Shown one piece after another: positions 7,963 through 16,785 of a stretch of DNA of 64,000 nucleotides. The stretch's first letter is position 1. Each line of letters opens with the position of its first letter. Both the position numbers and the translations under genes were made by a program. Location: the NCBI GenBank assembly GCA_965249525.1, contig OZ252237.1, positions 124,001-188,000 on the forward strand, read 5' to 3'. Below the pieces are notes generated by a model. That model did not search any database, had not been told where the DNA came from, and was given only the letters and a program-made list of their open reading frames with translations. The DNA is from G965240465 sp965249525 (GTDB lineage Bacteria > SAR324 > JACQKK01).

Positions 7963-8874
7963 TTATCCTTTTAATGCCCCAGCAGTGAGTCCGCGGATGA
8001 AGTATTTACCGGCTAGGATATATATCACCAAAGTTGGCAAGGCTGCAATCATGGCAGAGGCCATTTCTACATTGTATTCCTTCACACCAGTGGTGGTGTT
8101 GATAATGTTGTTAAGAGCAACAGTGACTGGTCTGCTATCAGGGGCGGAGAAAGCTACGCCAAAAAGAAAGTCGTTCCAGATTTGGGTAAATTGCCAAATG
8201 AAGCTGACAACGATAATGGGGGCAGAAATGGGTAGAAAAACACGGGTGAAGATATTCCAAAAGCCGGCGCCATCTATTTTTGCTGCATGTACCAATGCAT
8301 CGGGAATGCTGACATAATAATTCCGAAAGAAGAGAGTGGTAAAGCCAATGCCGTAAATGACATGAACAAGAATAAGACCATAGATAGATCCTGCCAGGTT
8401 AATTGCTCCTAAAGTGCGTGCCATAGGCAGCAACACCACCTGAAAAGGAATAAAGCAACCGAAGAGCATCAAAGCAAAAAGGATTTCGGACCCTTTAAAT
8501 CGCCATTTTGAAAGGATATAGCCATTGATAGCTCCCAAGGAGGTGCTAATCAATACAGAAGGGATCACCATGCGGATAGAGTTTAAGAAGAAAGGTTTTA
8601 ACCCTTGGCAGTCAATACCCGAACAAGCACTGAACCATGCTTTTACCCAAGGAGAAAATACAGGGTCTTTGGGTAAAGCCAGCAAATTGCCTTGTCTCAG
8701 TTCTTCTAGGTTTTTCACCGAAGTGATCAGCATTACCAGCAAAGGTGTCAGATAGTAGATTGCAAATAGTCCTAGAATAGCAAACAGCAACCAGCGCATT
8801 CCATGCTGCTGCCAATTAAAATGGCGCAGACGCTCCAATAAAGTAAGGCGACTTGAAGTAGTATCAGCTGGCAT
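7963..8874 (-). CDS. gtsC: Sugar ABC transporter permease (GtsC/MalG type)
   Basis: The 303-residue membrane protein has six hydrophobic segments and the EAA-type cytoplasmic loop (DALVHAAKIDGAGFWNIFTR) that docks the ATPase. The N-terminus WLLFAILGLFAIYYLTPLL is the first transmembrane helix and the ending FIRGLTAGALKG is typical of MalG-like permeases. It overlaps the end of the preceding permease by 11 bases, so the two are translationally coupled. Confidence 0.88.
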   Translation of the reverse strand: MPADTTSSRLTLLERLRHFNWQQHGMRWLLFAILGLFAIYYLTPLLVMLITSVKNLEELRQGNLLALPKDPVFSPWVKAWFSACSGIDCQGLKPFFLNSIRMVIPSVLISTSLGAINGYILSKWRFKGSEILFALMLFGCFIPFQVVLLPMARTLGAINLAGSIYGLILVHVIYGIGFTTLFFRNYYVSIPDALVHAAKIDGAGFWNIFTRVFLPISAPIIVVSFIWQFTQIWNDFLFGVAFSAPDSRPVTVALNNIINTTTGVKEYNVEMASAMIAALPTLVIYILAGKYFIRGLTAGALKG

Positions 8875-9739
8875 GGCGTTCGCCTCTTAATTCAGAAAAC
8901 ATGTAAGGCACCATAATGGCAAACACAGTGGCCATCATTACAGTGGCACTTGCGGCAGCCTGGCCAATGTTCCCTCGGGAAAAAGCCATAGAGAACATGT
9001 AGAGTGCCGGCAAATCGGTGGCATAGCCTGGACCACCGGCAGTGAGGGCTACCACCAAGTCAAAGCTTTTAATAGCGATATGTGTGAGGACAATCACAGC
9101 ACTGAACAGCACTGGCTTTAGTTGAGGTAAAACAACATACCAATAGATACGAGGTAGATTGGCACCTTCTATCATAGCGGCGTGGACACTTTCTACATTA
9201 ACTGAACGCAAACCTGCCAAAAAAAGTGCCATCACAAATCCAGAAGATTGCCACACACCGGCAATGACCACTGTATAGATGGCTCTGTCTGGATTGACTA
9301 GCCAATCAAAGCGGAAACTTTCCCAACCCCAAGTTCGCACCAGACGTTCCAGTCCCAATCCAGGGTTTAACATCCATTTCCAAGCCGTACCGGTTACGAT
9401 AAAAGAGAGTGCCATGGGATAAAGATAAATTGTGCGAATAAATCCCTCTGCACGAATTCGCTGATCTAGCAAAATGGCTAGTAGCACCCCCAAAACCACG
9501 CAGAATAATACAAACAAACCGCCAAATAACAACAGATTCTTTAATGCCACAAACCAACGTGGTTCACTGAATAACAACACATACTGGCGGATACCAGCGA
9601 GTTTGTAGCTGGGAAGCAAACGAGAATTAGTAAGGGAAATATACAAAGTCCAAACAATGAAGCCATAAACAAACCACAGCACTGCTATCATCGAGGGAGC
9701 AAGCACCAGTTTTGGAAGATGTTTTACTAATTTTTCCAT
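8864..9739 (-). CDS. gtsB: Sugar ABC transporter permease (GtsB/MalF type)
   Basis: The 291-residue inner-membrane protein carries six predicted helices and the EAA loop SVHAAMIEGANLPRIYWYVV. LTAGGPGYATDLPALYMF is characteristic of MalF-like partners. I place the start at the ATG at 9739; a TTG three bases upstream is also in frame. It follows the binding-protein gene across a strong hairpin and overlaps the next permease by 11 bases. Confidence 0.88.
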   Translation of the reverse strand: MEKLVKHLPKLVLAPSMIAVLWFVYGFIVWTLYISLTNSRLLPSYKLAGIRQYVLLFSEPRWFVALKNLLLFGGLFVLFCVVLGVLLAILLDQRIRAEGFIRTIYLYPMALSFIVTGTAWKWMLNPGLGLERLVRTWGWESFRFDWLVNPDRAIYTVVIAGVWQSSGFVMALFLAGLRSVNVESVHAAMIEGANLPRIYWYVVLPQLKPVLFSAVIVLTHIAIKSFDLVVALTAGGPGYATDLPALYMFSMAFSRGNIGQAAASATVMMATVFAIMVPYMFSELRGERHAS

Positions 9740-9752
9740 CAAAATTACCCCA

Positions 9753-9785
9753 TCATTCCCAGGGACTTTGTTGCCCTGGGAATGA
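9753..9785 (-). promoter_or_regulatory. Perfect 12-bp intercistronic hairpin between gtsA and gtsB
   Basis: TCATTCCCAGGG (9753-9764) and CCCTGGGAATGA (9774-9785) are perfect inverted arms around a 9-base loop. The hairpin fills the short gap between the binding-protein stop and the first permease start. Such stem-loops after periplasmic binding-protein genes are known to stabilise the upstream message and lower expression of membrane components; I infer the same here. No T tract follows on the coding strand, so it is not a full terminator. Confidence 0.7.
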
Positions 9786-9798
9786 AATAAAAACCCTC

Positions 9799-11046
9799 TT
9801 AACGGGCACGGGCTACCGCGGCCGCTAGATTTTTGGCTGCGTTATTAGAAGATATGTTGGAGTTAAAGTGGTTGGTGACCACATCCAAGATGGCTCCTTT
9901 AGCAGCACCACGTATAGCCATGTCATGGGCCATGCTAGGCAGTAAACCACCGCTTCTGGCTGTGGAGCGCATGTTTTTGTTGGAAAGTTTGGCACAGCTG
10001 TCAAAATTGCTCAAAGACACATCCAAACGTGCAGGAATAGAGCCTTTGTTGAGATTAAATGTCTCTTGGAATTTCTTACCCATAATCAATCTGGCGAGCA
10101 ATTTCTGGCCAGCTTCTTTGTTGGAACCTTTTACCTTAAACATGGCAAAACTGTCCACATTGTACAAAAAGCCTTTGCCGGGAGCAGGTGAACATAGAAA
10201 GTCTCTACCTGGTTTCTTGTTGGCAGCCAAAAATTCTCCTTTGGCCCAGTCTCCCATAATTTGGAAGGCTGCTTGATTACGAATGATCATGGCCGTAGCT
10301 AAATTCCAATCGCGACCAGAGAAATTTTTATCCACAAAGCCGCGCAGGGTGCGCATCTGATCAAACACTTGCACCATGGTGTTGCTGTTCAGTGCAGAAG
10401 GTTCTAAATCTACCAGAGCACTCTGGTAAAATTTCTTGCCTCCCACTCCTAATACCACAGTTTCAAACACCGTAGCGTCTTGCCATGCTTGACCACCGTG
10501 GGCCAAAGCTACGTTACCACTTTTTTGTACCTTGCGTGCAGCCTCATTGAATTCCTTCCAGCTGCGCGGCACGCGACGCACTCCTGCAGCCTTCATCACT
10601 ACAGGGCTTGCCCAAATCCAGTCTATGCGGTGCACATTTACTGGAACAGCGCAATAATGACCATCACACAGCATGTGTTGGCGCACTTGTGAAAGCAACA
10701 ACCTGTTCCATCGTTCTGCTTTGGCTACGTCATCAATAAAATTCAGGGAATTGGTTTCATGCCATTCCTGAATAAAGGGACCCTTCAACTGTACTGCAGA
10801 TGGTGGATTGCCTGACAGCACCCTGGCCTTCAGAGCTTGCATAGCAGCACCACCACCGCCTCCAGCAATGGAGGAATCCGTCCATTTGCCTCCATTTCGA
10901 GTAAATTCATCTTTGAGAACTTTGACTGCTTTGGCTTCACCTCCAGAGGTCCACCAATGCAAAACTTCTACCTCAGGCGCAGCCCAAGCTGGCAAGGCGA
11001 TCGCTAACCCCGCCACCAACATTGCAAATATTAGATTATGCTTCAT
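9799..11046 (-). CDS. gtsA: Periplasmic sugar-binding protein of glucose/mannose-type ABC importer
   Basis: The protein has a signal peptide (MKHNLIFAMLVAGLAIALPAW, cleavage after AWA) and then VEVLHWWTSGGEAKAVKVL and VQLKGPFIQEWHE, which I recognise from the Pseudomonas glucose-binding GtsA family. The mature domain is a family-1 extracellular solute-binding fold of usual length (415 residues in total). I start at the ATG at 11046 because it begins the signal peptide. It heads the four-gene importer unit; glucose or mannose is the expected ligand, but specificity is inferred from family resemblance only. Confidence 0.88.
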   Translation of the reverse strand: MKHNLIFAMLVAGLAIALPAWAAPEVEVLHWWTSGGEAKAVKVLKDEFTRNGGKWTDSSIAGGGGGAAMQALKARVLSGNPPSAVQLKGPFIQEWHETNSLNFIDDVAKAERWNRLLLSQVRQHMLCDGHYCAVPVNVHRIDWIWASPVVMKAAGVRRVPRSWKEFNEAARKVQKSGNVALAHGGQAWQDATVFETVVLGVGGKKFYQSALVDLEPSALNSNTMVQVFDQMRTLRGFVDKNFSGRDWNLATAMIIRNQAAFQIMGDWAKGEFLAANKKPGRDFLCSPAPGKGFLYNVDSFAMFKVKGSNKEAGQKLLARLIMGKKFQETFNLNKGSIPARLDVSLSNFDSCAKLSNKNMRSTARSGGLLPSMAHDMAIRGAAKGAILDVVTNHFNSNISSNNAAKNLAAAVARAR

Positions 11047-11333
11047 TTTTATTTCTCTCACTTAAAAAGCACCTTATCTTACTGTGGACATGATAAATGA
11101 GGCTGTGAATGCGAAACCGCACTTGCAACAGCAATCTGGATAAGGTAATAGTGCCTCACTTGTCAGCAAAATAGCACTTTCAACAACAAAAAGACAGGAA
11201 AAATAGCTGCACCAGCAATATTGCCAGTCGCGGTTGTTAGGAACAGTTGCCAGCGCACTAATTTTTCTTGCCAAGCAAAATGGTGGCTTGACAGCAATGA
11301 GCATACTATGTGAGCAAAGAGGAAACTTACCGC
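11047..11333. other. Non-coding leader region of the sugar importer
   Basis: This 287-base gap separates the lipoprotein gene from gtsA, both on the minus strand, so it should hold the gts promoter. I see no convincing promoter pair or operator palindrome. A 76-codon minus-strand frame inside it has no protein-like features. Confidence 0.4.
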
Positions 11334-12218
11334 TTAGCGTCCTATGCTTTTATCAAGTGTTTGCAACCGTTGTTGGTATTCATCTTTGTTGAGCAAACCA
11401 TGCTGAAGAGCGCGTTCTAGGGTGCTGCGTTTGGAAAGATACAGTTGCCAATTTTTGCTAGCTAATTGTTGTTGCTGTTGTGCCCATGTGCGCAATTCAT
11501 CTTTGATAGGTTGCGACAGTTCTTGCTGTTCTAGCAACACCAAATTAGTTTCTATACGTTGAACCTTGTCTTGTGCTGCTTGGCTGCCAGCTTGAAAGAC
11601 AGTATCACGTATTTCTATCCAAGCGCGTGTGTTTTCTATACGTTGCCCTGGTTGTGCTACCAGTTTGGCACGCCGTACTTCGCTAGAGGATGAGCCATCG
11701 GATTTATCAAGCAGTCGATTAACGGCAAACTGATGAAATCGGTACACCAATTCGGGTGGGACAGCGTAGATATCCACTTGGTAATATTGGATGCTGGCGT
11801 GGTCGTTGAAGGTTACCCGCAATCGCTGACGTTCCTTCAGTTTGGGGAGTTGTGCCACCAAAATAGGGGTTAATTGTTTGATTTGTTCATTACTGAGTAA
11901 TGGTGCGGCATCTTGCAATACGAATATCACCAATTTGCTGCGACGCACTGTCAGTTGTCTCAAACTGGTTTCTATATCCAATGGTGAGGGTTTCCATTCC
12001 ACAAGCAAGTTGGCTTTAGGCCAGGATTGGTTTTCTAGCACACTCACCTGTAGCCGCTTGCCGTCTTGATATATCGTCGTTTTATGCGTGAGGTTTCCAC
12101 ATCCACCCAGCAATGCTGCCAGTGCCAAAACTGTGCAGCAGTACCACCTCCTACAACAAGCAAAAGACACCAGCAGCTTTCTGTACCAGCGATGTCTACC
12201 TACAGCTTTGTTCTGCAT
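11334..12218 (-). CDS. Predicted lipoprotein with SHOCT-like C-terminus, function unknown
   Basis: The 294-residue protein has a basic N-terminus, a hydrophobic stretch and a lipobox ending LLGGC at about residue 40, so it should be a lipidated envelope protein. The centre is not a family I recognise. The last 35 residues (KRSTLERALQHGLLNKDEYQ) resemble the SHOCT short C-terminal domain. It starts 4 bases after the MoaDE stop, suggesting one transcript, but nothing links it to molybdopterin synthesis. The N-terminus is unusually rich in Cys and Trp before the lipobox. Confidence 0.7.
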   Translation of the reverse strand: MQNKAVGRHRWYRKLLVSFACCRRWYCCTVLALAALLGGCGNLTHKTTIYQDGKRLQVSVLENQSWPKANLLVEWKPSPLDIETSLRQLTVRRSKLVIFVLQDAAPLLSNEQIKQLTPILVAQLPKLKERQRLRVTFNDHASIQYYQVDIYAVPPELVYRFHQFAVNRLLDKSDGSSSSEVRRAKLVAQPGQRIENTRAWIEIRDTVFQAGSQAAQDKVQRIETNLVLLEQQELSQPIKDELRTWAQQQQQLASKNWQLYLSKRSTLERALQHGLLNKDEYQQRLQTLDKSIGR

Positions 12219-12221
12219 GCT

Positions 12222-13034
12222 CTATTTCTTATTGGGCTGTTGTTTATGGTTTGTTTTCAGACTGCTAGAATTATCCACCCATTGTTCTCCATCAACCAAA
12301 ACTTCTTTTTTCCACACCGGCAATTTGGATTTGATGCGTTCTACCGCATATTGACAAGCAGCCATTGCCTCTTTGCGGTGTTCTGTTCCCACCACTACCG
12401 CTAAACTCACTTCGCCTACTGCCACCCGACCAAGTCGGTGGGCAAATATTACCCGCTTCACCCCCCAGTGTTCTTGCAGCTCTGCCCCTAGCTCTTCTAA
12501 TTGGCGCAAGGCCATGGGTTGATGCGCTTGATATTCTAAATAACGCACCTGTTGTCCCTGATGCCAACCACGCACCACTCCCAAAAATGTGCTTACTCCT
12601 CCTATTTGAGCTATGGAAGAGGATGCTGAGGCTGTTTGGCTGTTGGCATGACTGGTTTCCTGATGGGCGCACACTTCTGCAAGTAACTGTTCTAGCACAA
12701 TGGGCTGTTCGCTTAGATGATGGGTAGTGGTGAGCTTGTTCTTTGATGTATCTGTCTGGTCAAGTTTGGCTTTGGTACCCCGCGTATGGTCTGATCCGCC
12801 TCCCAAAGGTGGAAATAATGCCAGCTGCTGTGAGGGGTGCAATGCTTGATGTGGCTGGGCATAGCATTCATCCACTGCCACCAGCAAAGATTCTCGTAGT
12901 GGCCCATACTGAGGATATTGGGCAATGAAAACGTCTAATAGTCGGGCTACGGTACAGGGGGGAGATAGGGTGAGGGTGATGGCCTCACCGAGGGCTTCTT
13001 TCAACAAGCCAAAAAGCTGCACGGTCAATTGCAT
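12222..13034 (-). CDS. moaX: MoaD-MoaE fusion, molybdopterin synthase
   Basis: The 270-residue product joins both subunits of molybdopterin synthase. MoaD-like residues 1-80 (MQLTVQLFGLLKEALGE ... LALFPPLGGG) end in the glycine motif that must be thiocarboxylated. A polar linker of about 40 residues follows, then a MoaE domain with GVSTFLGVVRG, the HR.GR motif (AHRLGRVAVGE), EHRKEAMAAC and the catalytic-lysine region LPVWKKE. A free MoaD C-terminus is needed for chemistry, and the Mycobacterium tuberculosis fusion MoaX is cleaved after its glycines before a serine; here the junction is GGG-SD. A frame upstream to 13190 overlaps rpoD and does not look like MoaD, so I start at 13034. Confidence 0.85.
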   Translation of the reverse strand: MQLTVQLFGLLKEALGEAITLTLSPPCTVARLLDVFIAQYPQYGPLRESLLVAVDECYAQPHQALHPSQQLALFPPLGGGSDHTRGTKAKLDQTDTSKNKLTTTHHLSEQPIVLEQLLAEVCAHQETSHANSQTASASSSIAQIGGVSTFLGVVRGWHQGQQVRYLEYQAHQPMALRQLEELGAELQEHWGVKRVIFAHRLGRVAVGEVSLAVVVGTEHRKEAMAACQYAVERIKSKLPVWKKEVLVDGEQWVDNSSSLKTNHKQQPNKK

Positions 13035-13089
13035 GGTGCACAGTAAAGCTGCCAAGGGAAGGGTACAGGCTGAAAGAAAAGGATGGCGA

Positions 13090-14958
13090 CTACTGAAAGA
13101 AGCTGCGCAAGTTCTTGCTGCGGGATGGATGGCGTAGTTTGCGTAGGGCTTTGGCTTCAATTTGGCGGATGCGTTCACGGGTGACATCAAAATCTTGGCC
13201 GATTTCTTCTAGGGTGTGATCACGTTGTTCTCCGATGCCAAAGCGCATTTTCAAAACCCGTTCTTCTCTGGGAGTTAGGGTTTCTAGCACTGAGTGGGTG
13301 CTTTCATGAAGATTTTGGTCCATGGCCAGATTTTCTGGTAATTCAACATTGGGATCGGGGATGAAATCGCCCAGATGAGAATCTTCTTCTTCTCCGATAG
13401 GAGTTTCCAAGGAAGTGGGTTCTTTGGCAATTTGAAACACCTTACGTACTTTTTCCAGTGGCATATCCAGTTTTTCGCTGATTTCTTCTGGAGAAGGGTC
13501 TCTGCCAAGTTCTTGCACCAACTGACGGGAAGTGCGTAGCAATTTGTTCATAGTTTCAATCATATGAACAGGCACGCGGATGGTGCGCCCTTGGTCGGCA
13601 ATGGCACGGGTAATGGCTTGGCGGATCCACCAGGTGGCATAAGTTGAGAATTTATAGCCGCGACGGTATTCAAATTTGTCTACTGCCTTCATTAAGCCGA
13701 TGTTGCCCTCTTGGATAAGATCCAAGAACTGTAGGCCGCGGTTGGTATATTTCTTAGCAATGCTAATGACCAATCGTAGGTTGGCCTGGGTTAGCTGGGT
13801 CTTGGCTTTTTTTACTTTGCGTTCAGCGGCCACCAACTTTTGGATTTCTGATTCAAATTCTTCTTTGGGGGCTTCAGTTTGTTCAATGAGGCGTTGGATA
13901 CGCGTTTTGGTGAGGGACATTTTTTCCATTTGTCTTCGCAAAATGCGTGGATGCTTGCCGGATAGCTTTTCAATTTTTTCTGCCATGTCAGCATTTTTTT
14001 GTGGAGCTTTCAACCATTTTTGGATCAGGCTATCTTGTTGAGAGCCGAGTGCTCCCACTTCTTTTTGATAGCTTTCGAACTGTCGGGAAGTGCTGAAAAT
14101 CTTGTCGCGATACCGCAACATAACCTTGCACATCGCGTCCACTTGGCGCGAATTGAAGTTGATGCTCTTGATGGCGTCGGATATTGCTTGACGTTGGGTG
14201 CCAAGCTTTTGCTCTAACTGCTTCTGCGTAGATGGTTTGTCTCCCAGTAATTTTAGCACTTGCTGACGACTGCTGTATACCGTATCCAAAATTGCCAACA
14301 GCTTTTCGGTAGAAACCCCATCTTCTTCAATGACATTGTCCTCTTCATCCATTCCAGAAATTAATTCCTGGGATTTTATGCGCTTCTCATACAATTTCTC
14401 CCGCAGGCCCAGCAAATAATCTGCTACCAATGGGGAACATGCCAATACCTCAGTCATCTCGCGTTGGCCATCTTCTATCCTTTTGGATATTTCTACCTCT
14501 TGCTCACGAGTCAGCAACTTGATATGCCCCATCTCACGCAAATACATCCGTACCGGGTCATTGGTACGTGAATCTACTGAAGGATCCAAATTATAATCGC
14601 TACCCTCTTCTTCTCCCGTACGATGCTGTTCCAGATCAAAAGTCTGTCCATTTTCCTGAACTTCTATCTTCATTTCCTGGAAGAAAACCAGCAAATCTTC
14701 CAACAATTCTGAAGTGGCTTCTTTTTCTTCAGAGAAACATTCATTAATTTCATCCAAGCTGACAAAACCACGCTGTTTACCATCTGTCACCATCTGGCGG
14801 ACCATACTCACCTGATCAGCTGTTTGTGCACCTATCAGCTCAGAAATGGCCAATGCTTTTTCTTCTTCATTTAACTTCCCCACCTGCTCGCGCGATAGTT
14901 TACCTTCCCGCAGTAAACCTTTGCCTCCCGAATTTTTTTCACTCATTACCAATGCCAT
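13090..14958 (-). CDS. rpoD: Primary sigma factor sigma-70
   Basis: The 622-residue protein has region 1.1, region 1.2 to 2 (NDPVRMYLREMG, LRLVISIAKKYTNRGLQFLDLIQEGN, YKFSTYATWWIRQAI), region 3 and a region 4 helix-turn-helix (TLEEIGQDFDVTRERIRQIE) ending LRSFFQ. Length and order match proteobacterial RpoD. ATG at 14958 or the in-frame ATG at 14946 may be the start. No dnaG or rpsU lies upstream, unlike the enteric macromolecular-synthesis operon; moaX follows by 55 bases. The coding strand is G-rich near the start and shifts towards C later. Confidence 0.96.
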   Translation of the reverse strand: MALVMSEKNSGGKGLLREGKLSREQVGKLNEEEKALAISELIGAQTADQVSMVRQMVTDGKQRGFVSLDEINECFSEEKEATSELLEDLLVFFQEMKIEVQENGQTFDLEQHRTGEEEGSDYNLDPSVDSRTNDPVRMYLREMGHIKLLTREQEVEISKRIEDGQREMTEVLACSPLVADYLLGLREKLYEKRIKSQELISGMDEEDNVIEEDGVSTEKLLAILDTVYSSRQQVLKLLGDKPSTQKQLEQKLGTQRQAISDAIKSINFNSRQVDAMCKVMLRYRDKIFSTSRQFESYQKEVGALGSQQDSLIQKWLKAPQKNADMAEKIEKLSGKHPRILRRQMEKMSLTKTRIQRLIEQTEAPKEEFESEIQKLVAAERKVKKAKTQLTQANLRLVISIAKKYTNRGLQFLDLIQEGNIGLMKAVDKFEYRRGYKFSTYATWWIRQAITRAIADQGRTIRVPVHMIETMNKLLRTSRQLVQELGRDPSPEEISEKLDMPLEKVRKVFQIAKEPTSLETPIGEEEDSHLGDFIPDPNVELPENLAMDQNLHESTHSVLETLTPREERVLKMRFGIGEQRDHTLEEIGQDFDVTRERIRQIEAKALRKLRHPSRSKNLRSFFQ

Positions 14959-15357
14959 CTATAAAAAATCAACCAAGTAGAATTATTGCTAAACTGCTTC
15001 ATAGCTTGTTAACAATTATAACTTGGAACAACGAATTATTCCCGTTTCATGACAAAAAATACTTTGCCATTGAGTATTCACATCTGCCCACTTAAAGCAG
15101 GCATCCCAAAATACTCCCATTATTTCTAAGCAAGAAACAGGCAAATGAACTCCTCAACAAGCAAATACCTAACAAAACATTTTACAGAATTTTTTGTTTT
15201 CTTTGCAAGTATCTTTTACATTCTTTGCTTGTTTTCCCAATCTTCAACAAGACTTGTCCCCGAGCAAGCTCTGGTATAGTGGCGTGAAGAGCAGTATCGC
15301 CTACGGCTATCATCTTGCATCATTGTTCTCTTTATCCCTTTTGAAAAAACGCACACC
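14959..15357. other. Divergent intergenic region rpoD/hom
   Basis: This 399-base AT-rich region separates divergent rpoD and hom and must hold promoters for both. Only the hom-side extended -10 element described separately is clear. I see no coding frame or riboswitch in it. Confidence 0.5.
15272..15280 (+). promoter_or_regulatory. Extended -10 promoter element upstream of hom
   Basis: TGGTATAGT gives an extended -10 (TGn plus TATAGT) 78 bases upstream of the hom ATG. A weak -35-like ACTTGT lies 17 bases before the hexamer. It is the best sigma-70 match in this divergent region. Confidence 0.45.
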
Positions 15358-16695
15358 ATGACAAAAAAGACAATTCAATTAGGCATGTTCGGCTTGGGTG
15401 TGGTGGGTTCAGGTGTTGTAGAGATATTGAACAACAACCTTCCCTTGCTGGAAAAACGCTTGGGCGCCAGCTTGAAGCTAAAACGGGTGGTCTGCGCCCA
15501 TCCCAATAAAAGACGCAGCGTTTCTGTTAAAGGGGTTTCTCTTTCCAGCGAACCTGCTGATATCTTGCAAGATGCAGAGATTGACCTGGTCATAGAGGTG
15601 ATGGGCGGCATTTCACCTGCCAAAGAAGTCGTGCTGGAAGCCATGGAGCAAGGCAAAGCAGTGGTAACCGCCAACAAAGCCCTGCTTGCTGAATGCGGAG
15701 CCGATATTTTTGGCAAAGCACAACGAAGCAACGTCGCCCTAGGTATGGAAGCCGCCGTTGCTGGTGGTATTCCCATTCTGCGCAGCCTGCGCGATGGTCT
15801 TGTAGCCAATCACATTCAAGAAATTTTTGGGATTATCAATGGTACCAGCAACTATATTCTCTCTTGCATGACCCAACGGCCTGGTAGCGAATTCAACGCC
15901 ATCCTAGCTGAAGCTCAACAAAAGGGCTATGCAGAAGCCGATCCCACCTTTGATATTGGAGGACACGATGCTGCACACAAGCTTACCATCCTTATCAATC
16001 TGGCATTTGGGACCATCGTCAATTACTCCGATATTCCCAAAGAAGGCATTGATCATATTACTCCCTTAGATATCCAATATGCCCAGCAAATGGGCTGCGT
16101 CATCAAATTGCTTGCTATTGCCAGACCACAACAAAACACGCATGAGGGAATCCCACAAATAGAAGCCAGGGTTCATCCCACCCTTATCCCCCAGCAACAT
16201 CCTCTTGCTTCTGTCCATGAAGCTTTCAACGCCGTCTTTGTTACCGGTGACCAGGTAGGCCCTGCCATTTCTTATGGACAGGGGGCAGGCGCAGCACCCA
16301 CAGGCAGTGCCATTGTTAGTGATGTCATGGAAATTTCCCGCTGTCTGCTCCATCAAACAGCCAAATTTGCTCCGCCCCTGGGTGTAGAAGCTGCACACCT
16401 GCAACAATTTCACATTCAGCCAATGCAACACACCCAATCCCACTATTACTTCCGCTTTCAAGTTCTTGACCAGGTGGGCGTGCTGGCTCAAATTACCAAT
16501 ATCATGGGCAAGAACAACATCAGTATCCAATCTGTGCTGCAACCATCCCAGGCAGAACACCCACAGCAACCTGTTCAAGTGATTCTTACCACCCACCGCG
16601 CTCTGGAAAAAAATATCCAAACCAGCTTGCAACAAATTCAGTCTCTGCCTTTTATCGCAGGACCCATACAACTGTTGCGTATGGAAAATTTCTAA
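15358..16695 (+). CDS. hom: Homoserine dehydrogenase
   Basis: The enzyme reduces aspartate semialdehyde to homoserine in threonine and methionine synthesis. The 445-residue protein has the N-terminal NAD(P)-binding GLGVVGSGVVEIL, the substrate-domain motifs VTANKALLAECG, EAAVAGGIPI and GIINGTSNYILS, and PTFDIGGHDAAHKL. An ACT domain occupies the C-terminus (HYYFRFQVLDQVGVLAQITN), the usual site of threonine feedback control. It is the monofunctional form without aspartokinase. The thrC and thrB genes are not nearby. Confidence 0.95.
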   Translation: MTKKTIQLGMFGLGVVGSGVVEILNNNLPLLEKRLGASLKLKRVVCAHPNKRRSVSVKGVSLSSEPADILQDAEIDLVIEVMGGISPAKEVVLEAMEQGKAVVTANKALLAECGADIFGKAQRSNVALGMEAAVAGGIPILRSLRDGLVANHIQEIFGIINGTSNYILSCMTQRPGSEFNAILAEAQQKGYAEADPTFDIGGHDAAHKLTILINLAFGTIVNYSDIPKEGIDHITPLDIQYAQQMGCVIKLLAIARPQQNTHEGIPQIEARVHPTLIPQQHPLASVHEAFNAVFVTGDQVGPAISYGQGAGAAPTGSAIVSDVMEISRCLLHQTAKFAPPLGVEAAHLQQFHIQPMQHTQSHYYFRFQVLDQVGVLAQITNIMGKNNISIQSVLQPSQAEHPQQPVQVILTTHRALEKNIQTSLQQIQSLPFIAGPIQLLRMENF

Positions 16696-16785
16696 TTTCT
16701 TTTCATCATGCTTAAAAAAAGGATTATATGCTCTTGCATGGAAGAAGTATGGAAGGGAGATAAAGGGGGCAAATAGGAGAAAGCG

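Noticed and set aside
11074..11304. 76-codon minus-strand frame upstream of gtsA
   Set aside because: Cys-rich, no ribosome site, no family features, and it occupies the probable promoter region.
13035..13190. 52-residue N-terminal extension of the MoaD-MoaE protein
   Set aside because: It overlaps rpoD and MoaD begins naturally at MQLTVQ, 55 bases after the rpoD stop.
16066..16671. 201-codon minus-strand frame
   Set aside because: It is antisense to hom, whose catalytic motifs and ACT domain are intact.
16696..16785. TPP riboswitch before thiE
   Set aside because: The gap is too short and the conserved CUGAGA and pyrophosphate-helix sequences are absent.
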